Shown piece after piece: positions 1 to 10,521 of a stretch of DNA of 64,000 bases. Origin of the DNA: Paragordius varius (lineage: Eukaryota; Nematomorpha); NCBI GenBank assembly GCA_964247055.1, contig OZ176051.1, positions 7,874,001-7,938,000 on the forward strand, in the 5' to 3' direction. The notes under the pieces are model-generated. The model was not told the origin of the DNA, made no database searches, and saw only the letters and a program-made list of their open reading frames with translations. The position numbers and the translations under genes are program-made. The stretch's first letter is position 1. Every line of letters begins with the position of its first letter.

Positions 1-322
1 TTTACCCAATTCAAAATGTAGAAAAATTTCCCTACATTAAAATAATTTCAAAATTTTGGCACAGTTTCTGTTTCTGTATTCTATTTTCTTTTCTATTTTA
101 AAATTTTTATTGCATTCCTTTTTGTATTTAAGCAAGCCTTTCACCCAAACTTGCATATCCATAATCTTTTCATAGTTATGCCTCATTTTTAATAACTTAT
201 TCCCATAAAATATTTTTCAAATAAACATCATTAAATGTCAACTTGTTTTTTTATAGCGTAATTTAAATTATATTTCTATTTTTTGAAAAAATTTACATAA
301 TATTTAAACATAAATTCAAAAG

Positions 323-2177
323 ATGACATCTAATGCTAAAAAACGAAAATTATCCGATCAAAATCGCCCTTTAAAAAAGAATGGGAAGAAATATTTTTTG
401 TCGTTTAAAATAAAAATGTTGTTACCTACCTTATATGTAAGGACAAATTATTATAAAAAAATAAAGAATTTTACAACCCATTTTTCTCATAAATTACCAG
501 AAAATCATGAGGAAAAACGAAAAATATAAAAAGATTAAGGAATTATACCAGAAAGGAAAATCTATTATGTCCATAGCTTTCTCCCAGAAAACAGTTGTAT
601 AATTAGCTTCGTATGATATTTGTTATATTTTAGGAAAAAATATGAAACCGTTTACCCAACTGAAAGAATGTCTAATAAATGGTTGCACTTTTTCATTTGA
701 TAAATTCCATATAAAGATCAAATCATGAGGCAAATTAAGAAACTTACTTTCTGCAACATGTGCTCGACGCATTGAAGATATGTCTAAATATATTTTTAAC
801 AATACATTATTGGCTCTAAAAAACTGTAAATATTTTAGTAATGCTATTGATTCTAGCACTCATATTAGTACAACACTTCAATGTGCGCTCTTCGTAAGAT
901 TTTGCAACGACAACATAGACAACGATAAATATTTAAAATTACCAATGAATAATACCACGAAAGGAAGGGATTTTCCCGAAATAATTAACACTTTTTTCGA
1001 TTGTAATGGTATATCTATGAATTGGTTTCGATCTGCACAGATGGCTGTCCCTCTATGATTGCAATAACCAAAGGATTTTTATTCCTCTTTTGAAAAACAA
1101 ATATAATTTACAAAATATTTTATCCTTTCACTGCTTTATTCATCAAACTTGGTTTCGCGTTCCCTCAATTCAGTAATTAAAACGGTTATGGATATAGTTA
1201 ACCACATCCGTGGCAGAGAACTTAACCGCCGTAAATTGAAAAACCTTCTGAAAGATATCCACAGTCAGTTTGATTATATTCTTTTGTACACCGCTTTGAG
1301 ATGGCTAAGCCTTAGCAGAGTATTATATAGATTTTTTCTTTTAAGACATGAAATTCTATTTTATAAAAGATAACAGAAAGTTTGACGAGGAAATTAATAG
1401 TGACATATGGTGGGTTTTATTAGCCTACATTTGCGACATTACAGATAAACTTTTTTAATACGTCGTGGAAGCAAAATAATAACCCAATTTGCAAATAAAA
1501 TATCTTTTAAATATTAATATTATAAACTAAATTTATAAATTAAACACTCCCATATCTTCCAACACTTAAAACGATTTATGAAAAAAATATGGAATTTACC
1601 ACGGAGATTAATTTAATAATAGATCATCTAACATTTTTATCTAATGATATAATTCAGTAAGATATATTAGCTTAAAACTCGTTGAAAATCCATGGCATAT
1701 GGATATATTCAATATTAAACAACTTGAGCATTTCGGTTTTAATCAGGCGCATATCATTGAAGAATTCGTAGTAAATGATTACAATTTGGAGGCTATATTT
1801 AGGGAAAATCTTAAAGAATAAAGATATGTGGAGTTTCATAAATAAAATATGTCAAGAATACATACAGAAACTGCTTAACCGATGATCATATGGACGACGT
1901 ATTAAGATTGGCCTATCATGAGGTGAAACCAAATTTGTCAAAAAATATTGGTTAATATCAAAATAAATGTTGTTATCGAAATATTTTAATTTTTTAAATT
2001 AAATGGTAAACCAGTTTTAGGATTTACATGCGATCCGCAAAAATTCATTGTGCTGATTTAGAGTATAAATATGAGCATATGTGTTAAATAGCTATGGAAG
2101 CCATTATAAGGTTCATGGCCCTCGAAAAAAAAATATGTTTTATTTGGCCCGTCAAATTTTTTTGGTGAGTACCACTG
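323..2177 (+). pseudogene. Decayed hAT transposase (GTF2IRD2/ZBED-like) with 3' terminal repeat
   Basis: Remnants of one transposase appear in order on the plus strand. A lysine-rich BED-finger-like N-terminus is at 323-529. A segment with the family pattern 'IDSSTHIS...FVRF...TTKGRDF' is at 780-1058. 'IRGRELNRRKLKNLL' and 'TALRWLSLSRVL' are at 1149-1373. C-terminal pieces include 'MDIFNIKQLEHFGF' near 1697 and 'DDHMDDVLRLAYHEVKPNL', which ends in a stop near 1945. The order matches GTF2IRD2/SCAND3/ZBED5-type hAT proteins, which run about 500-600 residues. Several stops and frameshifts separate the pieces and the zinc-finger cysteines are not visible, so it is dead. The right end carries a purine-poor 'ATTTGGCCC' stretch and finishes in GAGTACCACTG at about 2177, a typical hAT terminus. 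I could not find the left terminal repeat. Family assignment is solid; the exact left boundary is not. Confidence 0.82.
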
Positions 2178-2189
2178 ATCTAAATACTC

Positions 2190-2645
2190 GGCAATATTTA
2201 AGTTGATAAGAAACGGTCCCAATTTAAATTTATGCTTTTATCGAAAACTATATCCGAAATATCTAAATAAAATTTAGTTTTGAAAAAAGTTCCATATCAA
2301 ACTACTTCGACGCCATGTTTATTTTACTACATTTTTGCAAAAATTAACCCTAATTTATTATTTAAATCACAACCAACATTGATAGAAACAGAAATGGTTT
2401 ATTTTGTATTAGCTAATGCACACATTTCTTATTGGCTAAATTTTTATCTTTGATTTTTACCTTAAAAAAATATGAATTTTTGTAATTTTTCCCTCACTTT
2501 TGTTAATGAAAACTCTTGCCATGGTTTTAATTCCCTCCATATTTTTTGAAGTATTTAAATTTAAACAGGCCTGGGGATCCACCGACCCCAATTTGAATCG
2601 AATGACTGAAATGAATGTGTTGTATCCGAGTATTAATTTTATCGA
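2190..2645 (+). repeat. Interspersed repeat family A, copy 1
   Basis: This stretch shares ordered landmarks with six other places in the window: a 'cggtcccaatttaaattta' start, an 'acttcgacgccat' middle, a 'gtttattttgtattagcta' block, and a terminal module reading 'cctgggg...ccccaatttgaatcga...gttgtatcc'. The other copies lie near 8.0-8.44, 23.15-23.75 (inverted), 24.05-24.58, 27.48-27.74 (inverted), 31.2-31.57 (inverted) and 31.6-32.2 kb. No protein is encoded. Two of the sites hold inverted pairs, so the parent is probably a foldback or long-inverted-repeat DNA element. Confidence 0.7.
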
Positions 2646-2784
2646 CAGAAAAAAAGATAAATTCGTATATTTTTATGATGATTAATTTTTTGCATCAGAC
2701 TAATCTATAAAATAAGAAATATTAACTCGTTTTGAATGAATACTGATATTTCAGTTCAGTAATCTATATATTTATAAAGATAGA

Positions 2785-3700
2785 AAATGCTGGCTTTGTG
2801 ATCTGTTTCCGGAAAACCGGTAGCCCATTCAAATCCAAATGTCGAAGAAATATAATCATTAATGAATCCCCCGACAATAGCATCGCCTTTTTTTGAATTA
2901 GGCCCCCGGTTCAGGCCCACCCCTTGTAAAAAACGGTTTTTTGGAAAACAGTAGTCCACAAAAATCGTGCCTTTGAGACAATTTTCCGAAAAACGTGTTG
3001 GAATATTAGATTTCAAATATGATTTTTTTTACTTTTTTCGATTGTGCCGAACATAGTCGGCTCGCTTTTTTTATTTAAGCCCTCTTTTTACCCGCTCCCC
3101 CCGTAAAATGCCATTTTTTTCAAAAAACAAAGTCCACAAAAATAATTTTTTGAATCTATTTTTTGTTCAAAGTATGAGACCGTAAAATACAATAAGGATT
3201 CCACGTATTCCGTGTTAAAAGGCAAAAATTTTAGTCAAGCGTTTTTTTGATGATAGCAGCTAGGTAAGGAACTACCCGCTTAAAACTGATCCGTCATATG
3301 GAAAGTGGTGGCTTTGTGATCTGTTTCCGGAAACCCGGTAGACCCATTCAAATCCAAATATCGAAAAAATATAATCATTAAGGAATGGCCCGACTATAAC
3401 TTCGCCCTTTTTTAAATTAGGACCCCAGTTCGGGCCCACCCCGTGTAAGAAACGGGTTTTTTAAAAACCCAAGTCCACAAAAATCGTGTCTTTGAGACAA
3501 TTTATTGGACAACGTGTTGAACCATTCAATTTCAAAAAGTGATTTTTGTTTACTTATTTTCAGTGCGCCGAACATAGTCGGCTCGCTTTTTTTATTAAAC
3601 CCTCTTTTTACCCGCTCCCCCCGTAAAATGCCATTTTTTTTAAAAAAATTAAGTCCACATTGTCCCTTTTTTCGAACCTTTAATCTTAAATTTCAATCAG
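2785..3700 (+). repeat. Repeat family B, two tandem copies
   Basis: Two diverged head-to-tail copies start at about 2785 and 3308. Both open with 'ggctttgtgatctgtttccg' and continue through 'gaacatagtcggctcgc' to a C-rich 'acccgctccccccgtaaaa' block. The same sequence occurs at 24.72 kb and 48.28 kb. Any reading frames inside look accidental, because copies do not share an open frame. It lies directly downstream of a family A copy, as at 24 kb. Confidence 0.75.
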
Positions 3701-3813
3701 ATTTTATTCTAAGAGTTGTCCAATCTTATGTGCTAAATAGTAGAAAATTGTTCTGCATTAGATACCTATTATAAAAGTTATAATGTAATATACTAACAAA
3801 CTATTAGAAGTAA

Positions 3814-3996
3814 AGTTATATTACAAAGACATTTATTAAATACCAAAATTAAACATGTGTGTGTGATATTATAATACCAGTATATACAAACTATTTTGCT
3901 TGAAGCTACACATTAACTAGGTGTATCACAAAGAGTTATAAGTGTTTACAATTATATAGGTGCGTCTGTGTCTGCGACAGTAGGATCTAACTTAAC
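3814..3996 (-). repeat. 3' LTR of the gypsy fossil
   Basis: This is a direct repeat of 7773-7953, sharing 'tgcttgaagctaca', 'gtgtatcacaaagag' and 'gtttacaattatatagg'. By eye there is roughly one difference per 15-20 aligned bases plus several indels. The element reads on the minus strand, so this copy is downstream. Confidence 0.8.
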
Positions 3997-6900
3997 ATCA
4001 CTCTTCCCCTGTCCTTGATATCTATGTGGTGGGTGTCGGATTCGTGTAGGGTATCGTCGTTCTGTGTGAGTGTCAGTGGTAGGTGCTATAGTGGGTGTTT
4101 GTTGGGATGGCAACTCAATGATGGGTTCCGAGGGTTGGGGCGGAGGTAAGGTCGTGGCTTCGGTCGTGGCAGTAGGGTACCATGGTGGAGTTTCTTCGGG
4201 CGAAATTGTCTTTCCCATTATTTTTTCACCTCCTTCCCTTGGTCTCAGTTGATCGGCGTGTTTTCGGATGATATTGTTATCATCTCGTATTTCATATGAG
4301 AGTAATCCGATTCGTTTATTTACAAATCCTTCTCGCCAACCATTGGCTAGTTCATTTTTATATATACTTTTTCGTTTTCATGGTATTCGTGATTTGGTTG
4401 TACATCGTCTAAGAATTCTGTTTGTTTATATTGTGGCCATGTGATTGGATTGGGTGGGTACGTTTTAGGAAAAGTTGAGGGACATGTATTTGTTGTGTAT
4501 GTTAGTGCGGTATCCCCAAAGCGTGTTATTTATTTTTGATTGTGAGTTACCGTCTTCTACTGACCGATAATGTGTTTTGAGGATATATATCACTCGTTCC
4601 ACCATTCCGTTTGCTTTTGGATGATAGGGAACTGATGTTACATGTTTAATGTTTCCCGTTTCCATGAATTTTTTTAGCTCCTCAGATGTAAAATAAGACG
4701 CGTTGTCGGTTACTATCATTCTTGGAGATCCATATCGACTGAAACATTCGTCTAGGAAATTTAAGATATTTTTGGCCTATATCATTTTCGATAGTTTAAC
4801 TTTGACCCATCGAGAATAACTGTCAATACCAATAATAATTGTCTATCGGGCCTGCTATGTCTAGATGTAATCTCTCTCATATTGCTGTATTAGTGTTCCA
4901 ATTGTATGTGGGATTCAGTTTTTGCATCGGACGGTTTTCCTGACACCTTTTACACGTATCTACCCACTTTTTTTATGTCGCTTTCCATGTTGTGCCAAAA
5001 AACTATTTGTTTTGCTTGTTCGTACATTGCTTTGAATCCGGGGTGTTCGACGTGTAATAAATGTAAGATATTTATTTTTAAGATTCGGGAATTATTAATC
5101 TATGCCAATATAAAAACCCGTATTTATTTTCAATTTCATTTCTAAAACTGTGGAATGGATGTAATATTTTATTGGACCAGTTGTTTGTTCTTAGTGCCCT
5201 TATTACCTGTTTTAATACAGGGTCGGTTTTGGTCTGGCTTCTAATATGGTCACGATTTATGATGAATATACTATTGAAAAATCCTACATGTTCTGCTGTT
5301 TGAAGGCTTTCAGTGTCTTGTTGTTGTGGTTCTGTCGGCATGCGGGACAATGGATCTGCAATGTTTTCGTGGCTTTTAATGTACCGTAGATTGTAATTAA
5401 ATTCGCTAGCTTTATATATCCAACGTATTAGCTTGGAATTATTTATTTGGTCTAGTTTACGATTATCTCCAAACAGCATTAGTGGTCTGTGATCAGTACG
5501 CCGTTCAAACTTCTTCCCCGTAATAAAACGTTCTAAATTTTTCAAAAGCTAAAAGTATGGCTTGTGATTCCTTTTCCATCAGTGAATAATTTTCTTCGGG
5601 TTTAGACCACTTTCTAGATGCGTAGGCAATGGGTTTATTTATGCCCTCCTGCGTGGTCTGTAGTAACACTGCTCAGTACCCTTTATTCGAGGCGTCTGTT
5701 TCGATTATTATAGGTAACTTAGGGTTGAACGGAGTTAGTTTAACAGTATGACATTTTAAATTTTTGGCTCTGTTAAAAGAGTCCTCGTGGTTTTTGGTCC
5801 ATATCCAGGGTTTTTTATAACTGCTTAGGTCATGAGTATAGCCAATCTTCCATGCCATTTCGGGAGGAATCATATGTGAAAATTTATTAAGCCTAAGAAG
5901 AACTTGATTGTTGTTTTGTCAGTGGGTCTTGGGAAGTCTTGTATGGCTTTAACTTTATTGGCGGCTGGTGATATGCCGTTTTTTGATATAACATATCCCA
6001 AATAGCTTACAAACGGTGGAAAAAGTTTTAGTTTGCTTTTACTTAATTTTAAACCAGATTCGTCTAAACGCTTAAATACCTTTTCTAAGTTTCTTTTATG
6101 TTCGTTTCAGTTCTTTCCTGTTATTAGAATATCGTCTAAATATACAGCTGTTCCTGGGCAGTCACCTAAAATCTTATCCATCAATCTTTGAAATATGCAG
6201 GGAGCGCTTGTTAGGCCAAAGGGAAGCCTTTTATATGTAAAATACTCTAGGGGTGTGGTAATTGTTAGTAATTTTTGACTTTCTTGATCTATTGGCAGTT
6301 GCAGATATGCGTCTTTCAAATCGATTACCGAAAATGATTCTCCTAATCCTATTTTGGAAACTAATTCGTCAAATGTCGGTATATTATGACTGTCATCTGA
6401 AAGATATGGATTTATTGTGACACGGTAATCTGCACATAACCTTAAAGGATTATTCGCTTTGTTATACAAACAATAGGGGTGGCCCAGGTTAGTTTCTCAG
6501 TCGTAGGGTCTTATAGTTTGATAATGTCCGCTTCTAAAAGTCTCTTAATTTTAGAGTTCTTTTAACGGTATCGGGATGCAGCGACACTTAAAAATTTTTG
6601 GTTTTGTATTGTTTTTTAAAAAAGTTTGAGAGAGGTTCCAGTGAAACACCTTAACTTTTCACAAAAAAGTGAATTAAATTTATTAACAAGTGAATTTCCT
6701 CAAATATATTATTATTAAAACATTTACGACAATTTATCAACTGTTTTATTGCATTCGGGAATTTTTGTAGCCAATCCCAACCAAGAATTGCTGGGGCCTT
6801 CTTGCCGCTTACAACCATACACGCCAAAGATTTTGTTTCACCATCGCATTGTACCCTGACCATACACCTACCCTTGGAATTGTTTCTTTGTCCACCATAG

Positions 6901-7772
6901 CTATACAAATCTGGGCCTGTTTGTTGCAACTCGAGCTCCCCAATTTTTTCCCACGCTTGACAATCAATTATAGATACGCTTGAACCTGTGTCTATAATCA
7001 TGCGTATTGGCTTGCCATTTATTATTATTGTTATCTTGGGGGTGGATCCAGATACATGCTGAACGTTGCTAATCCTTTTCTCCTTACAGCACGATTGGAA
7101 GTGATTCCAGCCTTGGCATTTATAACATTGTTTGCCCCAAGCTGATCATCTGCCGGGTGCATGACCTAACCCGCAGAATCAACACTTGTTTTGGTATTTC
7201 CGAGCTGTAGTCTGCAATATCTGGCCGTCTATTGTTGTTAGTTGATGTGCTTTTTAATAGTTGAGGGCAATGTCTACCACTTGTTTTAGGGTTACGGTTT
7301 CGTTTCCCCACATGGCATCGGCCAATCTAGAAAACAGATCTAGTTCTAATTTTTCCACTCCCAGGCTTGCAATGAACACGTCGCGCATTTTTTCATCGAT
7401 GTCAAGCTTGAAGTTGCATTTTGCGGCTTCGGTTTTGACTCGTAAAAGGAATTCTGTAAATGTTTCATTTTCTTTCCGACAAAGTTTTACTTGGAATATA
7501 TTTTTCCTATTCGATTCGTATGTTTTCCTGCCGGATTTAATGATGTCCGGCCAGGAGGCATTATCAAGCGAATTTAAGTAAAGAATCGTTCGAAATTCTT
7601 TGTGCCCGACACCTGCTTAAGCGAGAAATAACGTCTTGCAATTGTTGTCGTTTGTCGTCATGTTTTTTGCAGCTAGCATTCGCTGAATGTATAAAACGTA
7701 TCAGTCAAAATTATCCTTTTCATCAAAGCTTTTCAGAGAATTTTTGCTAGGTTCATTTCCGCGCCAATAATC

Positions 7773-7953
7773 AGTTATATTACAAAGAAAACATTTATTA
7801 AATACCAAAATCAAACATGTGTGTGTGATAATACCAGAATTATATTAACTAATTTGCTTGAAGCTACAATTAACATTAATTGGGTGTATCACAAAGAGTA
7901 AGTGTTTACAATTATATAGGTGCATGTGCTACGACACTAGGATCTAACTTAAC
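7773..7953 (-). repeat. 5' LTR of the gypsy fossil
   Basis: This is the partner of 3814-3996 in the same orientation. It shares the 'aacatgtgtgtgtgat' and 'gtttacaattatatagg' blocks. It marks the upstream edge of the element on the minus strand. Confidence 0.8.
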
Positions 7954-7999
7954 ACAAACTAGTTTTGTTAAAACTTTTAATAATCCAATTTAATAGCTG

Positions 8000-8440
8000 T
8001 AATTAATGGCCCTGACCTTATTTGAATATTTATTAAATATCATGAAAACAGGTCCAATATAAATTTAAGTTTTTATCCTGATAAAAATTTTTATAGCTCC
8101 ATAAACTACTTGGACGCCATTTTTATTATGCAACATCTTTGAAAATCGTTATTTGATTCTGATACTGAAAATAAGGTTTCGAAATTACATCTAACATTAT
8201 TATAAACAGAAAAAGTGTTTTTATTATCTCAATTTATTGAGGTTTATTCATAAAAATTATTAAAATTTGAATAAACCTTTTTTCGTCATCCTTTTTAATA
8301 ATAATACAAATTTTTGCAAGTTTTCAAATTTATTCCATATATTTTGAAATATTTGTTGATGCTAGGGTCACTAGTTACTCCAATTTTTATCGAAGGACTT
8401 AGATAAATTTGTTGTATACAAGTCTTAAGATAAACATAAC
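8000..8440 (+). repeat. Interspersed repeat family A, copy 2
   Basis: It carries the family A landmarks in order: 'caggtccaatataaattta', 'ctacttggacgccat', an AT-rich middle, and the terminal module 'ctagggtcactagttactcc' followed by 'gttgtatacaagtctta'. It lies between the gypsy fossil and NDUFA1, ending about 50 bp before the NDUFA1 start codon, so it may overlap that gene's promoter. Confidence 0.6.
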
Positions 8441-8488
8441 ACTATGGGCTAAGAAATTTAAATCTCTAACCTCATATGGTTTGCCCCA

Positions 8489-8807
8489 ATGGGTTGGTAT
8501 GAACTGATACCAGCAACAGGCCTATTCGCTTTCTTTTTCGTTGCCCCTTCTTTTATTTTACACGGTGTTCACTATTTTGCCATAGATAAAGTATATTTTG
8601 CTTTTAAATCAGGCCTTTGTCCGACGAACTGCTGGTCATCTGCAAAGATATTACATTAAACATGATATGCGTGTAAACGATGGTGATTACGAAAACCACA
8701 GAGTATAAAATTTTATAATATTACAGGGATTGGAAAGGTTACCGCCAACGGAAGAAATTAAAAATTTTAGAATGTCGCTTAAAGCTCAATATGGCTCTAA
8801 AAATTAA
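8489..8807 (+). CDS. NDUFA1: NADH dehydrogenase 1 alpha subcomplex subunit 1 (MWFE), complex I
   Basis: Three exons, 8489-8590, 8613-8702 and 8727-8807, give 90 residues with both introns in phase 0. The protein opens MGWYELIPATGL, which matches the MWFE signature. A single membrane helix lies at about residues 6-28. The C-terminus contains 'IKHDMRVNDGDYENHRGLER', corresponding to the conserved RDxRxxxxxxYxxxGLE block of the family. The usual length is about 70 residues; this one has a short charged C-terminal extension. NDUFA1 is an accessory subunit in the membrane arm of mitochondrial complex I. The two introns are only 22 and 24 bp, each with GTATA at the donor and a terminal CAG. The first is not a multiple of three, so it must be removed to reach the conserved second exon. 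The start at 8489 is the only ATG giving this frame. Confidence 0.9.
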
Positions 8808-10467
8808 TAAAATATTTTGTTGAGCTTCATTATTTGGTATAAAGATTATAGTTCGTATTGATTAGTCTATTAATTTATTGTAATCCACTTAGCCATAAAA
8901 TTATGCATAGCGATATTTTGGGAATATTATCTTCATGGTAGTTTTATATTCGGAAGGAAGATGCAAATATTATAAAAAACATTTTTTTGAGTATTTTTTA
9001 GCTTTTTAGGGAAATTTAAAAAACTAATAATATAATAAAATCATTTTTTGCCAACCAAATAAATATATATTAAATATATTTTGATTTTGTTTAAGCTACA
9101 GATTTTGTTCAAAATTAGCTGGTTAACAATGCTATTAAATTTTTTTTAGATTACTTTTACAATGATCAATTTTTGTCAATTAATTTTAAATTAAAACATT
9201 TTAAACCAGTAGTTTATAGACAGGTTAACTCTTGCATTCAAAGTTACCACAAAATAATCTATGTAAAAAAGGTAATCAAGTGATAATATTAATTTGCATT
9301 ATGATTTAAAAATAATATTTCTCGATCGACTAAAATTGAATATTTTATGAGAAAAGCGAACACTTCATTATTCATATGAAATTGAATTTGGAGGTTTTAA
9401 AGGTCTAAGTTTATGATGATAGCCCATAAAGACTTCCTGTAATTTAAACCCCAATAATCGCACCTTTGTAGAAAAGCCATAAAGACCAAAAATTGAGGAG
9501 CGCCTACAGACTCAACAAGAGATTAAAAATATGCCGAAAATCAGTATGTTACAAATGTCTAATATGAGATATTCCGAACGCTGGCGCAGTACAAAATTAA
9601 AACATACTTTGCCTATTTTTACACCAGATTTTTGATAAGCTTATTAGAAACAATAAAAATATCCAACAAATAAATTTAATTGAAACAAATAAAAATATCG
9701 AACTTTCAAAATTTCATCAAATTTCTCAATCATAAATTTTGTGTTAATTTTAAATTTTGAGGTCCGCTTTTCTCTCTTCTCGATTCGATTATAAATTCAT
9801 TTTCCTGACAGGTCACCTATTTAATATATAGAGTGTCAAATATAGGATTCTAATAATGATGGGCCTTGCAGAGTCTAAAAAAAGGTTGAATTTGGGTACT
9901 TTTTAATTAGATATTTTTTGGCACATAAAGATGTCAAAAAGCACAACCTAACTCATACTTTTAAGAGTTTCGTGGAATTCAATTACATTATCGAACAAGT
10001 TTGGGTTATTAAATAAATTAAAGATTAATTAAAATTTTGTGTTAAAACATTTTTATAAGCAAATCATGCATTCCAGATTTGTCTCTTACGTACTTTTAGT
10101 TATTTATATAATATAATAGTTTTAGGTAATTTATAAATATGTGTTGTTTTTTAAATAGAAAAGTAACATTTTTATTTTAAGTGTTTTTTTCTTATATTAA
10201 TTTCTCTTGATGATATTGACAAAGAATTGGATCAATAAATTAATTTTATCTTTTTTGCGGGATGTTCATATTATTTACCTTAGAGAAGGCTGGTCGTTAA
10301 CCATTCAATAATTAGCTATTACTCACTTATATTTTTGTAAAAACCTAGACCTGCTAAATATTATAATTAATTATTTAATATATATTTACAGGCTGTTTGT
10401 TGAATTACCCATTGTGATAATGTTAATAACAAGTGCTAGATATAATAATTATTTTCCAAAAAATTTT
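8808..10467. other. Intergenic region without recognised genes
   Basis: AT-rich sequence between the convergent NDUFA1 and kinesin genes. A short block near 9580-9600, 'ggcgcagtacaaaattaaaa', also occurs inside the inverted-repeat element at 51.5 kb, so a fragment of that family is probably present. I see no coding pattern or RNA gene. Confidence 0.5.
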
Positions 10468-10473
10468 TTTATT
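10468..10473 (-). promoter_or_regulatory. Candidate polyadenylation signal of the KIF4 gene
   Basis: On the minus strand an AATAAA hexamer lies about 50 bp downstream of the KIF4 stop codon, a normal distance for a 3' end. In such AT-rich DNA the hexamer also occurs by chance. Confidence 0.4.
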
Positions 10474-10521
10474 TATACTATGATTAGTGGATAATAAAAT
10501 AATTGATGCAAATTAGTTGAA

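Larger units (their letters stand above)
3814..7953 (-). mobile_element. Fossil Ty3/gypsy-type LTR retrotransposon, broken
   Basis: A degenerate LTR element of about 4.1 kb, read on the minus strand. Direct repeats of about 182 bp bound it at 3814-3996 and 7773-7953. Recognisable parts in family order are a CCHC zinc-knuckle region near 7.1 kb, an aspartic protease with the DTGSS motif at about 6.65-7.0 kb, reverse transcriptase with the YLDD motif at about 6.1-6.47 kb, RNase H at about 5.1-5.9 kb, and an integrase core at about 4.46-4.72 kb. The protease-RT-RNaseH-integrase order is the gypsy arrangement. The coding region is interrupted in many places, on the order of half a dozen or more, and the two LTRs differ visibly by substitutions and small indels, so the copy is old and inactive. 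Confidence 0.9.

Noticed and set aside
2785-3700. CRISPR-like array
   Set aside because: The repeats are long, diverged and spaced without unique spacers, and the DNA is eukaryotic.
7261-7581. Plus-strand frame of 106 codons near the gypsy upstream end
   Set aside because: It is antisense to the element's gag-like region and has no homology of its own.
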